Positions 1 through 5,569 of a DNA stretch of 14,508 bases are shown here, piece by piece. The stretch is taken from positions 1-14,508 of the forward strand of contig JACROM010000064.1 in NCBI GenBank assembly GCA_016214445.1, read 5' to 3'. The stretch comes from Microcaldota archaeon. Its GTDB lineage: Archaea; Micrarchaeota; Micrarchaeia; Norongarragalinales; Norongarragalinaceae. The notes below the pieces were generated by a model. It did no database searches, had not been told where the DNA came from, and worked only from the letters and a program-made list of their open reading frames with translations. Every line of letters begins with the position of its first letter. Position 1 is the first letter of the stretch. The translations under genes were made by a program, and so were the position numbers.

Positions 1-498
1 AGCCGAACCGTTACCACGGAAAGCGGGCGAAGTAGCCGAACCAGTGAAAACGTTCGAAGTCGAAGACAAAGTCAAAGCCCCAGTGTAAGTACCACTCAAA
101 CGGCCATCAGCCAAAGTACCATTCGCCAAAGCCGACGCATCCAAAGCAGTCAAAGCCGAACCATTACCAGTAACCACACCAGACACAACCAAAGCAGTCA
201 AAGTACCCAAACCAGTAACACCAGTATACGCGCCAGTCAAACGAGCAGCAGCAACCGTACCATTCGCCAAAGCCGACGCATCCAAAGCAGTCAAAGCCGA
301 AGCATTAAACGTATAACCACTGCCAGTCAAACGAGCAGCAGCAACCGTACCATTCGCTAACTTCGAAGCATCCAAGTCGTAAAGAACCGAACCATTAAAG
401 TAATACAAACCAGTAGAACTCAAACGACCAACAGCCAAACTGCCATTCGAAATCTTGCCAGCATCCAAGTCAAAAAGGCCAGAACCGTTGCCACGGAA
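1..498 (-). repeat. Tandem coding repeats of the fibre protein
   Basis: Residues 191-356 of the fibre gene are imperfect ~30-residue repeats. The best-conserved core, LDASALANGTVAAARLTG, is nearly identical at DNA level in the copies around 225-300 and 320-375, with a more diverged copy around 105-170. Near-identical neighbouring copies suggest recent duplication or gene conversion. Each repeat carries one or two N-x-S/T sequons. Confidence 0.85.
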
Positions 499-1068
499 AC
501 CTGCGGTGGTAGTGTTAAGGGAAATCAAGACACCGTTCTTCAAAGTGAACGACTGGGCCTCAATATCAAAACCAGTACCCGAATTCGACAAGTTGATTAG
601 GTTACCCGCGCCAGTACCAGTCTTAGCAATATAAGCAACATTCTCATTCACGGAAACATTAGCATACAACCGGGTAGCAGCAAAAGCATACGGTGCACTC
701 GCAAGAGGCATACGGGGGGACAACGTCTCAAGCGAATTACCACCAACTTTTATTTGAAGCCAAAGAGGAGCAGTAAAGTTCACGGAACCCAACGAGCTGT
801 TAGAACCGAGCAACACATCAAAGATGCCGTTCACAACTGACACGCCGTTGGTAGCGGACAAATTAGTGCTCATGTTCTCCGTCCACAGGGGGCTGCCGCC
901 GGAAGACGCCTGGTAAAGCTCAAACGTCATATTGTGAGCGCCCGACAAAACCAAACCAGTGGAAGCATTAGTTAATCGGCCTTGCAGCGGAATAAACAAA
1001 CTCGGATCGGCCGCCACTAAAGGCAACAAGAAAACCAACAGAAGACTCGCGTTTCTCAACATGTCCAT
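1..1068 (-). CDS. Large repetitive fibre-like secreted surface protein (5' part only; C-terminus beyond window)
   Basis: An open frame of 356 codons runs without a stop from ATG at 1068 to the window edge, so the C-terminal part is missing. The N-terminus MDMLRNASLLLVFLLPLVAA is a clear signal peptide. Residues ~25-130 resemble the N-terminal domain of bacterial and archaeal tail-fibre-like proteins: PLQGRLTNASTG, FELYQA, LW, NGIFDVLLGS, then SPRMPLASAPYAFAA. From ~191 there are ~30-residue repeats of the type FxGNGSxLxxLDASxLANGTVAAARLTG. This DASxL..GTV..ARL pattern is known from fibre proteins that often end in an S74 chaperone domain; whether that end exists here cannot be seen. About twenty N-x-S/T sequons suggest heavy glycosylation. 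G-rich RBS (1077-1082) and TATA (1131-1139) precede the start. ATG 1062 is an alternative start. A role in attachment is inference. Confidence 0.88.
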   Translation of the reverse strand, partial: MDMLRNASLLLVFLLPLVAADPSLFIPLQGRLTNASTGLVLSGAHNMTFELYQASSGGSPLWTENMSTNLSATNGVSVVNGIFDVLLGSNSSLGSVNFTAPLWLQIKVGGNSLETLSPRMPLASAPYAFAATRLYANVSVNENVAYIAKTGTGAGNLINLSNSGTGFDIEAQSFTLKNGVLISLNTTTAGFRGNGSGLFDLDAGKISNGSLAVGRLSSTGLYYFNGSVLYDLDASKLANGTVAAARLTGSGYTFNASALTALDASALANGTVAAARLTGAYTGVTGLGTLTALVVSGVVTGNGSALTALDASALANGTLADGRLSGTYTGALTLSSTSNVFTGSATSPAFRGNGSA

Positions 1069-1130
1069 ACAATAATCCCCCCGTTAAAACGGATGCTTAA
1101 GATTGAACTGGAAAACAAACTCAAACGCGG

Positions 1131-1139
1131 TTTATAAAC
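1131..1139 (-). promoter_or_regulatory. TATA box of fibre gene
   Basis: GTTTATAAA on the minus strand lies about 63 nt upstream of the ATG. Transcription starting ~25 nt downstream would give a ~40-nt leader containing the GGGGGG ribosome-binding stretch at 1077-1082. Confidence 0.55.
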
Positions 1140-1179
1140 GTTTTGAAAAAAAAGGAGAAAAAAGTAAAGGAAACTATAG

Positions 1180-1200
1180 AAAAAGTAAAGGAAACTTTAC
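1180..1200 (-). terminator. Hairpin plus T-tract terminator after hsp20
   Basis: On the minus strand GTAAAG-TTTC-CTTTAC (1200-1185) forms a perfect 6-bp stem followed directly by TTTTT, 8 nt after the hsp20 stop. The last part of the motif is repeated 21 bp further (1158-1174), again followed by T-rich sequence, giving a double T-rich termination region between hsp20 and the fibre gene promoter. Confidence 0.55.
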
Positions 1201-1207
1201 GTGTTTT

Positions 1208-1750
1208 CTATTCAACGCGTATGTTTCCTTTTTTTGACGGGCGCTTTTTTTCCAGGACAACTTCAAGGATTCCATTCTTGTAGGACGCGTTGGACTTCTT
1301 TTCCACGACCTCTGCAGGCAATTGGACTATCTTGTGGAACGGCCTCTCCGGGTCCTGAACGTCTATTGACAAAGTCTTTTTTTCCGTGTTGATGTGGATG
1401 TTTTCCTTGCTTACCCCTGGAATCTCGGCAACAACCCGTATCTCCTTCTCCAGGTCAACCACGTCCACCAACGGTTCCCTTTCCTTGGTGACCTTTCCCT
1501 GGCGGACGTTGCCGAACTCCTCCACCTGAGGTTTGCCGTCCGGACCCACCCGCATGGAGAACCCATAAACCAGCGGTTTTCCCGACTTCACTTCCTTGAA
1601 TGAAGGAGCGGAGCCTAAGCTTTGCTTCAACATCTTTTCTATCATTTCGTGCATTCGGCCGAATTCCTCGTCGAAGTCGCCGAACGGGTCATCATCACCA
1701 TCGCCGAAGAACGTGTTGCCGAACGGGTCCCTTCTCTTCCTTTCAACCAT
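1208..1750 (-). CDS. Hsp20 family small heat shock protein
   Basis: This 180-residue ATP-independent holdase binds unfolding proteins in the cytoplasm and assembles into oligomers. An acidic/aromatic N-terminal arm (DPFGNTFFGDGDDDPFGDF) precedes the alpha-crystallin domain at ~90-172, with EIPGVSKENI and the hallmark SYKNGILEVVLEK. The C-terminal tail ends in NIRVE, an I-x-V motif of the kind that docks neighbouring dimers. The start is ATG 1750 because GGGGTGAGG lies 4-12 nt upstream; the upstream GTC-rich extension to 1777 would place that RBS inside the gene. A monocistronic unit with its own TATA region and terminator. The family assignment is firm. Confidence 0.95.
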   Translation of the reverse strand: MVERKRRDPFGNTFFGDGDDDPFGDFDEEFGRMHEMIEKMLKQSLGSAPSFKEVKSGKPLVYGFSMRVGPDGKPQVEEFGNVRQGKVTKEREPLVDVVDLEKEIRVVAEIPGVSKENIHINTEKKTLSIDVQDPERPFHKIVQLPAEVVEKKSNASYKNGILEVVLEKKRPSKKGNIRVE

Positions 1751-1783
1751 CAACCTCACCCCAAACAAAATAGACATTTGCCA

Positions 1784-1799
1784 CTATTGATATACCTTA
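1784..1799 (-). promoter_or_regulatory. hsp20 promoter (BRE/TATA)
   Basis: Minus-strand AAGGTATATCAATAG resembles a BRE plus TATA box. Its centre is ~25 nt from a predicted start near 1766, which leaves a short leader that includes the GGGGTGAGG ribosome-binding site. Confidence 0.5.
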
Positions 1800-1801
1800 T
1801 G

Positions 1802-1817
1802 TTAACTTTGAAGTTAA
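1802..1817. promoter_or_regulatory. Perfect inverted repeat abutting the hsp20 promoter
   Basis: TTAACTT-TG-AAGTTAA is a 7-bp perfect dyad with a 2-bp centre, directly upstream of the hsp20 BRE. The position suits an activator or heat-responsive regulator. The protein that binds it is unknown. Confidence 0.45.
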
Positions 1818-1916
1818 TATCAGCCGCTATCAGCTTCCTCATCCTTCTGGCTTGCGGCCAAAAGTCAGTGGTTGTTCGCGGTCATCACAGGAAATGATTA
1901 TGGACGGCGAAGTTTT

Positions 1917-2010
1917 TATAGTTGACCGCGAAAGCCTGCCGAAAAACCGGAGCGGTCAACTATACAACAGGCCGCGACTATTTCGTCGTGTGATTTTCGC
2001 GGCCTGCTGT
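1917..2010. repeat. Structured two-hairpin element, copy A (putative ncRNA)
   Basis: Hairpin 1 pairs 1917-1929 with 1952-1964 (13 bp, perfect) around a 22-nt loop. Hairpin 2 pairs 1964/5-1977 with 1997-2010 (13 of 14 pairs, one A-C mismatch) around a 19-nt loop. A second copy lies 182 bp downstream with identical loop lengths. No protein-coding frame is supported here. Strand of transcription, if any, cannot be decided. I do not recognise a known RNA family; it is not an RNase P, SRP, 5S, tRNA or C/D-box pattern. Confidence 0.75.
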
Positions 2011-2098
2011 AAAACGTCAAGCTTGGGTGAATTCAAACCCGCGCGAATCCCAAGTCTTCAGACATGTGACTATAGGGGATTCGCGCCCGTTTACGGGT
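2011..2098. other. Linker between the two structured copies, itself foldable
   Basis: GCGCGAATCCC (2041-2051) pairs perfectly with GGGATTCGCGC (2076-2086). CCCG-TTTA-CGGG (2086-2097) forms a small hairpin. Competing pairings exist: CTTGGG (2022-2027) with CCCAAG (2049-2054), and an outer AACCCG with CGGGTT. The linker could join both copies into one ~280-nt structured RNA. Confidence 0.55.
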
Positions 2099-2100
2099 TA

Positions 2101-2192
2101 TAGTTGACTGCGAAAGTTTCCCGAAAAACTGGAGCAGTCAACTAGATAGCAGAGCGCAACTCTTCGGTCGCATTATTTTTGCGCTCTGCTAT
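2101..2192. repeat. Structured two-hairpin element, copy B (putative ncRNA)
   Basis: Hairpin 1 pairs 2101-2111 with 2134-2144 (11 bp) around a 22-nt loop that is 18/22 identical to copy A. Hairpin 2 pairs 2146-2159 with 2179-2192 (14 bp, perfect) around a 19-nt loop that is 13/19 identical. Compared with copy A, five base pairs changed on both sides while keeping pairing, and the one mismatch of copy A is paired here. This is covariation within a single genome. Confidence 0.75.
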
Positions 2193-2245
2193 AAGTTCAC
2201 GCGCGAATTACGAACCCAACTCCGGCTTTGTCGGACGAAACAAGC

Positions 2246-2554
2246 TCATACTCCGAGGGAAATAAGCATCCAGCCCCCCAGGATACAGACGTAAACCGCC
2301 TCGCCGACAACCTCGCGGAGCCGCACCATGTACAACAAAACCACAAGAGCAAGAACGGGCGACAGGAACCCGAGAGAAGAGCCAACTATTGCCTTGAAAG
2401 CGAGGACCGGAATGCCTATGAGCAAGCCGAGCGTGCCGAAGAAAAGGTTGTCGCCCCCTCCGGTAGCGCTGCCGGTGTAGATTGCTATGACAGCCAGGAG
2501 GAACAGTACGCTGCTAAGCGCGAAGGTGTCGAACTCGCCCAGTTTGGAAAGCAT
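2246..2554 (-). CDS. Small integral membrane protein of unknown function
   Basis: A 102-residue protein starting MLSKLGEFD with hydrophobic segments at ~12-30, ~38-58, ~64-78 and ~86-102, probably three or four membrane spans. Glycine-rich turns (GSATGGGDN) lie between the first two. I do not recognise a family. ATG 2554 is preferred over the longer frame from 2698 because the extra residues read like antisense of the divergent gene and a TATA-like TTTTAATATT lies just upstream. It is divergent from the TrmB-like gene with a shared palindrome, so the two may be co-regulated. It ends 54 nt before the structured repeat, which would lie in its 3' region. Confidence 0.7.
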   Translation of the reverse strand: MLSKLGEFDTFALSSVLFLLAVIAIYTGSATGGGDNLFFGTLGLLIGIPVLAFKAIVGSSLGFLSPVLALVVLLYMVRLREVVGEAVYVCILGGWMLISLGV

Positions 2555-2593
2555 GCAATTACCTTGCTCGGAAGGGAATATTAAAACTGCTTT

Positions 2594-2605
2594 CCCCCTA
2601 GGGGG
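2594..2605. promoter_or_regulatory. Perfect palindrome between divergent promoters
   Basis: CCCCCTAGGGGG sits midway between the TATA-like boxes of the membrane protein gene (2577-2586, -) and the TrmB-like gene (2620-2627, +). It is a plausible operator or activator site for the neighbouring HTH protein. It does not match the TATCAC-N5-GTGATA motif known for Thermococcales TrmB-type regulators. Confidence 0.45.
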
Positions 2606-2617
2606 TCGTAGTGGAAA

Positions 2618-2627
2618 GGAATATAAG
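2618..2627 (+). promoter_or_regulatory. TATA box of the TrmB-like gene
   Basis: GAATATAAGG is centred about 25 bp before ATG 2649, which predicts a leaderless transcript. This fits the absence of a properly spaced ribosome-binding site. Confidence 0.5.
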
Positions 2628-2648
2628 GAGCGGGGCGGTTGTAAACGC

Positions 2649-3416
2649 ATGGACCCGGGACAGCTGTCGGAAATCGGCCTGACAGAAGGGGAAGCCAAGG
2701 TTTACCTAACCATGGTGAGGCTCGGCCAAACAAAGACGGGCGCAATTGCTTCGGAAGCAGGTGTCTCTTCCTCGAAAGTCTACAAGATTCTGGACCGGCT
2801 CGAACAGAAAGGGCTGGCGGGCCATGTCACGCGCGGCAAGGTCAAATATTTTTCCGCGCTCCCGGCAAGGAGGCTGCTTGACTACATGGATGAAAAGGCA
2901 GAGGAGCTGGCGGAAAAAAGGCGGCTGGTCGAAGAACTTTTACCAACGCTTGAGGCGGAAAAAAACACTGCCCAAAAACCGGAGGCGGCTGTTTACGAGG
3001 GGTTCAAGGCAGTTACCAACCTCTTCCGCGGGATGCTCGATGAACTCAGGAAGGGCGAAACCTACTACGTGATAGGGGCAGGATACGGGGACACGCCGAA
3101 CTTGAGGGAGTTCTTCTACGGCCACCACAAAAGGCGGAGCGCCAAAGGAATCCGGGTGAAGATGCTCGCGAATTTCGACGAGAAAAACAAGCCGAATGAG
3201 ACTGCAAAGCTGCCCAAACTGGTGACGCCGAAGCTCTCCGAAATTCGGTACCTCCCGCAGTACCTAATCACCAACATGGAGATAGTCTTCTACAAAAACA
3301 AGGCCATCATCGCGTTGTGGACAACTGAACCGAAAGGGTTCCTCATAGAGAGCGGAGAAGCAGTGAAAAGTTTCGAGAAATACTTCAACGCTTTCTGGAA
3401 AACAGCGAAATCGTAG
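2649..3416 (+). CDS. TrmB-family transcriptional regulator
   Basis: A 255-residue DNA-binding protein. Residues ~1-75 form the TrmB winged helix (LSEIGLTEGEAKVYLTMVRLG, then GAIASEAGVSSSKVYKILDRLEQKGLA). A charged helix follows (EELAEKRRLVEELLPTLEAEKN), which in the family serves dimerisation. The C-terminal ~120-250 region (YEGFKAVTNLFRGML, YYVIGAGYG, RVKMLANF) looks like the ligand/phospholipase-D-like effector domain, without visible catalytic HKD motifs. ATG 2649 begins exactly where the HTH fold begins and is ~25 bp from a TATA box; the frame open to 2487 overlaps the divergent gene. Family members sense sugars or redox state; the ligand here is unknown. Autoregulation through the palindrome is inference. 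Confidence 0.9.
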   Translation: MDPGQLSEIGLTEGEAKVYLTMVRLGQTKTGAIASEAGVSSSKVYKILDRLEQKGLAGHVTRGKVKYFSALPARRLLDYMDEKAEELAEKRRLVEELLPTLEAEKNTAQKPEAAVYEGFKAVTNLFRGMLDELRKGETYYVIGAGYGDTPNLREFFYGHHKRRSAKGIRVKMLANFDEKNKPNETAKLPKLVTPKLSEIRYLPQYLITNMEIVFYKNKAIIALWTTEPKGFLIESGEAVKSFEKYFNAFWKTAKS

Positions 3417-3432
3417 AAAGGGAGAAGACAAA

Positions 3433-3460
3433 CGCATTTGGGATTACAGGTCCAAATGCG
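3433..3460 (+). other. Stem-loop after the TrmB-like gene
   Basis: CGCATTTGG pairs perfectly with CCAAATGCG around a 10-nt loop (GATTACAGGT), 17 nt after the stop. No T-tract follows, so it is more likely an mRNA 3' structure than a terminator. Confidence 0.5.
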
Positions 3461-3491
3461 GAACTGGAAGACCGCGAAAAGCTAGCCAGCG

Positions 3492-3516
3492 AGACGGTCC
3501 GCCGCACCGTCTTTTG
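3492..3516 (+). terminator. Terminator after the TrmB-like gene
   Basis: AGACGGT (3492-3498) and ACCGTCT (3506-3512) pair around a 7-nt loop and run into TTTTGTTTG on the plus strand. It separates the TrmB-like gene from the convergent RNA ligase gene. Confidence 0.6.
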
Positions 3517-3573
3517 TTTGCTGAATAGCAAGCCCCCGCGGCCGCCCGGCCTCATCGCTTCACCGGCTTACCA

Positions 3574-4479
3574 TCAAGAGCGGCCTGAAAACGCGCCGTC
3601 GAGGAGCTTTTTCTTATACCACTCCGCGAAGCCAGCGCGGGCCTTTCGCTGCAGGGCGAACTTGTACTCGTTCCACAAAAATTCTTTTACGAACGCGGCC
3701 GCCTCCTCCGCGAAATCCTCTTCAACGGCCTGGATGAGCTTGCCTATATCCTTGACGCCGCTTTGGAGCTGCCCTTCCTCCCGCAGGTGCTGCACCACCT
3801 TTTCCCAGCGTTGCTCTTTCGGAAAATGCTCCATGATGCGCTCCTCGAGTGTCTTGCCCTGGCCCCACACTTCGCGGTTCAGCTCCTTGAACTCCTCGCG
3901 CACGTACTTTCCGAACACAGGGGCGCCGGCCAGGTAGTTGCCCGTATGGAAGCGGTGGTAGTTTTTCACCACCAGGCCCTCGACATCCACGTCGCCCAGG
4001 AAACTTTTCGTCTGCAGCAGGTGCTCGATTTCAGCAGCCTGGCCGAGCTTTCCCTCGTACAAAACCGAAACGCATTCGAAACCATGAGTTCGCGCGAACT
4101 CTTCCTTTTCCCGCCGCGCGAGCCACTTCCCCCCGACGCTCACGTCCAGCACCAAAAGATTGTCAGCTGGCACGCGCTCGTACGTCAGCGCGTTTTGCTG
4201 CGGCGTCTGAAGGTACTCGAAAACGACGAAAACGTTTTTGAGTTCTTCTTCACGCCCGCGGAAATGCTTTTCCGCGTTCCGGATGGCCAGGAGAAACATT
4301 TTGTCCGGGGGGTGTTCGTCGTCGTAAGAAACGCCCTTGCTTCCGCAGCGCATCTGCCCGCCGGCGTCAAACCACACGCGAAACTGGCTTCCGTCCACCT
4401 TTTCTTCCACGACAACCGGGTCATCGAAGAGCTCGCCCAAGTTGGGGTCGCCTATGCTCAAAATCTTCGGGTACTTCAA
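3574..4479 (-). CDS. ATP-dependent RNA ligase, Rnl2/PF09414 type
   Basis: This 301-residue nucleotidyltransferase would seal 3'-OH/5'-phosphate RNA ends through a lysyl-AMP. All ligase motifs are visible: I, EEKVDGSQF (K27 nucleophile); Ia-like RCGSKGVSY (44-52); III, VFVVFEYL (E88); IV, DVEGLVVKNY (E167, K172); V, FGKYVREEF (K191). A helical charged C-terminal region (~195-301) is unlike a DNA-ligase OB domain. The start is TTG 4479: AGGTG lies 7 nt upstream, and the TATA box at 4523-4530 puts transcription start near 4502, downstream of the longer TTG start at 4521. The stop is TGA, with TAA two codons later. It is monocistronic. RNA repair is the likely role; the substrate is unknown. Confidence 0.9.
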   Translation of the reverse strand: MKYPKILSIGDPNLGELFDDPVVVEEKVDGSQFRVWFDAGGQMRCGSKGVSYDDEHPPDKMFLLAIRNAEKHFRGREEELKNVFVVFEYLQTPQQNALTYERVPADNLLVLDVSVGGKWLARREKEEFARTHGFECVSVLYEGKLGQAAEIEHLLQTKSFLGDVDVEGLVVKNYHRFHTGNYLAGAPVFGKYVREEFKELNREVWGQGKTLEERIMEHFPKEQRWEKVVQHLREEGQLQSGVKDIGKLIQAVEEDFAEEAAAFVKEFLWNEYKFALQRKARAGFAEWYKKKLLDGAFSGRS

Positions 4480-4522
4480 AAGACAACACCTGCGAATCTG
4501 TTCAAAAACTGTTTGCGACAAC

Positions 4523-4530
4523 GTATAAAA
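4523..4530 (-). promoter_or_regulatory. TATA box of RNA ligase gene
   Basis: TTTTATAC on the minus strand is centred ~25 nt before a predicted start near 4502. It leaves a ~22-nt leader holding the AGGTG ribosome-binding site and so supports the TTG start at 4479. Confidence 0.5.
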
Positions 4531-4579
4531 GCTCTTGGTAGAAAAAAAGTCAACACAAGGCTACCGAGGACCCGCGAAA

Positions 4580-5467
4580 CTAGTGTTTCTTCGTCTTCGT
4601 TTTCTTCCTCAACTTACCGAAAAAGTAGCCCTCCAAATGTTTGCTCCTCTTCCGTTCCTGAAATGGGTGGGCGGCAGTGGAGCGCTGAAGTTTTTCCAGC
4701 AAGGCCGCCTCGCGTTTGCGGAAGGAGGACAACAAGCTGCGCGTCCTGGAAGAGTCCCCTGCAGCAAGCGCCTCCTCTATCTGTTCCTTCGCCAAAACCC
4801 GTTCCTCGTTCAACTTCGAAACCGAGTTGCCGCGCGCGTCGAAAGTCTTCGCCAGCTTCAGCAGTTCCGGCGGGGCAGAACGCGCGTCGCTCAACACTCC
4901 CTGCACTTTCTCGAGCCGGTCGAACCATGACCACAGCGAACGGGAAAGGAACAGCAAAGCCAGTATGGTATAAAGCAAGGGAACAAGCAGGTACAAGGGA
5001 GGAACATGAAGGCCGTAAAGCCAGCTTCCGGCAAAAACGCCCATGAACACCATCACTACGCCGACCAACGCCTCCGAGGTTTTTTCCACCGAGGTTACGC
5101 CGAAGAAGTGCTCCACCACCATGGTGGTAAGGAACCGGAGCTCCTGGAACGTCCGGTATATCGGCCACACCACTAACGGCAGTATGAGAACAGCAAGAGT
5201 GGCGGAAGAAGGCAGGTTCGGGAAAGCAGGTAAAAGGACTTCCGCGTTCAAGACAGCAGCAAGGTAGACAACCGCCAGCGCTATGACGAAGTTGAACAGG
5301 AGGTTCTTCACCGAGGTAAAGAACGCGTCATCAAACTTCTTGGAGAAACGGTCGAGTTCCCTCATCTCAACTCCGACAACCGACATGGTGCGCTGGACGG
5401 ATTTCGGGTACAGCCTGACGAACAGCTCCGCTATGGATTCCCTCCACCGGAACAGGAACGGCGACAA
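4580..5467 (-). CDS. C-terminal part of the interrupted CPA2 antiporter (extra membrane and coiled-coil region)
   Basis: The frame is open from just after the in-frame TGA (5567) to TAG at 4580; reinitiation at TTG 5467 would give 295 residues. The stretch 5566-5468 reads EFSIIIAVAAAPL...LISLAFLLTLATAA, the normal last membrane segments of a CPA2 transporter, so this is the same gene as the upstream part. After SPFLFRW come ~four additional membrane segments (NLLFNFVIALAVVYLAAVL, ATLAVLILPLVVW, ALVGVVMVFMGVFAGSWLYG, PLYLLVPLLYTILALLFL). A charged, coiled-coil-like tail follows (KLNEERVLAKEQIEEAL), ending in a basic cluster LRKKTKTKKH. A usual KefB-type TrkA-N nucleotide-binding domain is absent. 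Translation as a separate protein is uncertain. Confidence 0.6.
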   Translation of the reverse strand: MSPFLFRWRESIAELFVRLYPKSVQRTMSVVGVEMRELDRFSKKFDDAFFTSVKNLLFNFVIALAVVYLAAVLNAEVLLPAFPNLPSSATLAVLILPLVVWPIYRTFQELRFLTTMVVEHFFGVTSVEKTSEALVGVVMVFMGVFAGSWLYGLHVPPLYLLVPLLYTILALLFLSRSLWSWFDRLEKVQGVLSDARSAPPELLKLAKTFDARGNSVSKLNEERVLAKEQIEEALAAGDSSRTRSLLSSFRKREAALLEKLQRSTAAHPFQERKRSKHLEGYFFGKLRKKTKTKKH

Positions 5468-5566
5468 GGCCGCAGTAGCGAGAGTAAGCAGGAACGCGAG
5501 CGAAATAAGGTCCGCGCTGCCCGGAACCAGCGGCGCTGCAGCGACAGCTATTATTATGCTGAACTC

Positions 5567-5569
5567 TCA
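5567..5569 (-). other. In-frame TGA inside the antiporter gene
   Basis: The frame reads GLLMVCI-TGA-EFSIII. CPA2 transporters typically read M(V/I)SIGEFS here, so TGA replaces a glycine codon (GGA to TGA, one base). Homology continues in the same frame on both sides, so there is no indel. Other genes in the window end normally with TGA (2246, 3574, 7740), which argues against genome-wide reassignment. Confidence 0.8.

Noticed and set aside
1..498. CRISPR-like regular repeats
   Set aside because: The periodic sequence is coding repeats in one open frame without unique spacers of constant length.
1751..1777. Nine-residue N-terminal extension of Hsp20
   Set aside because: It would place the strong GGGGTGAGG ribosome-binding site inside the coding region; ATG 1750 is ideally spaced.
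1852..2103. 83-codon plus-strand frame in the structured region
   Set aside because: It runs through paired stems that evolve by compensatory changes, and its protein is not recognisable.
1917..2192. Integron attC sites or an H/ACA guide RNA
   Set aside because: No attC core triplet arrangement and no integrase; loops are too small for a pseudouridylation pocket plus upper stem, although ACA/AGA does follow stem 1.
3763..5046. 427-codon open frame on the plus strand
   Set aside because: It is antisense to both the RNA ligase and the antiporter C-terminus, crosses their intergenic promoter, and its protein is low-complexity without any domain.
5567..5569. Selenocysteine or genome-wide TGA recoding
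   Set aside because: The family residue is glycine, not Cys/Sec, and other genes in the window terminate with TGA.
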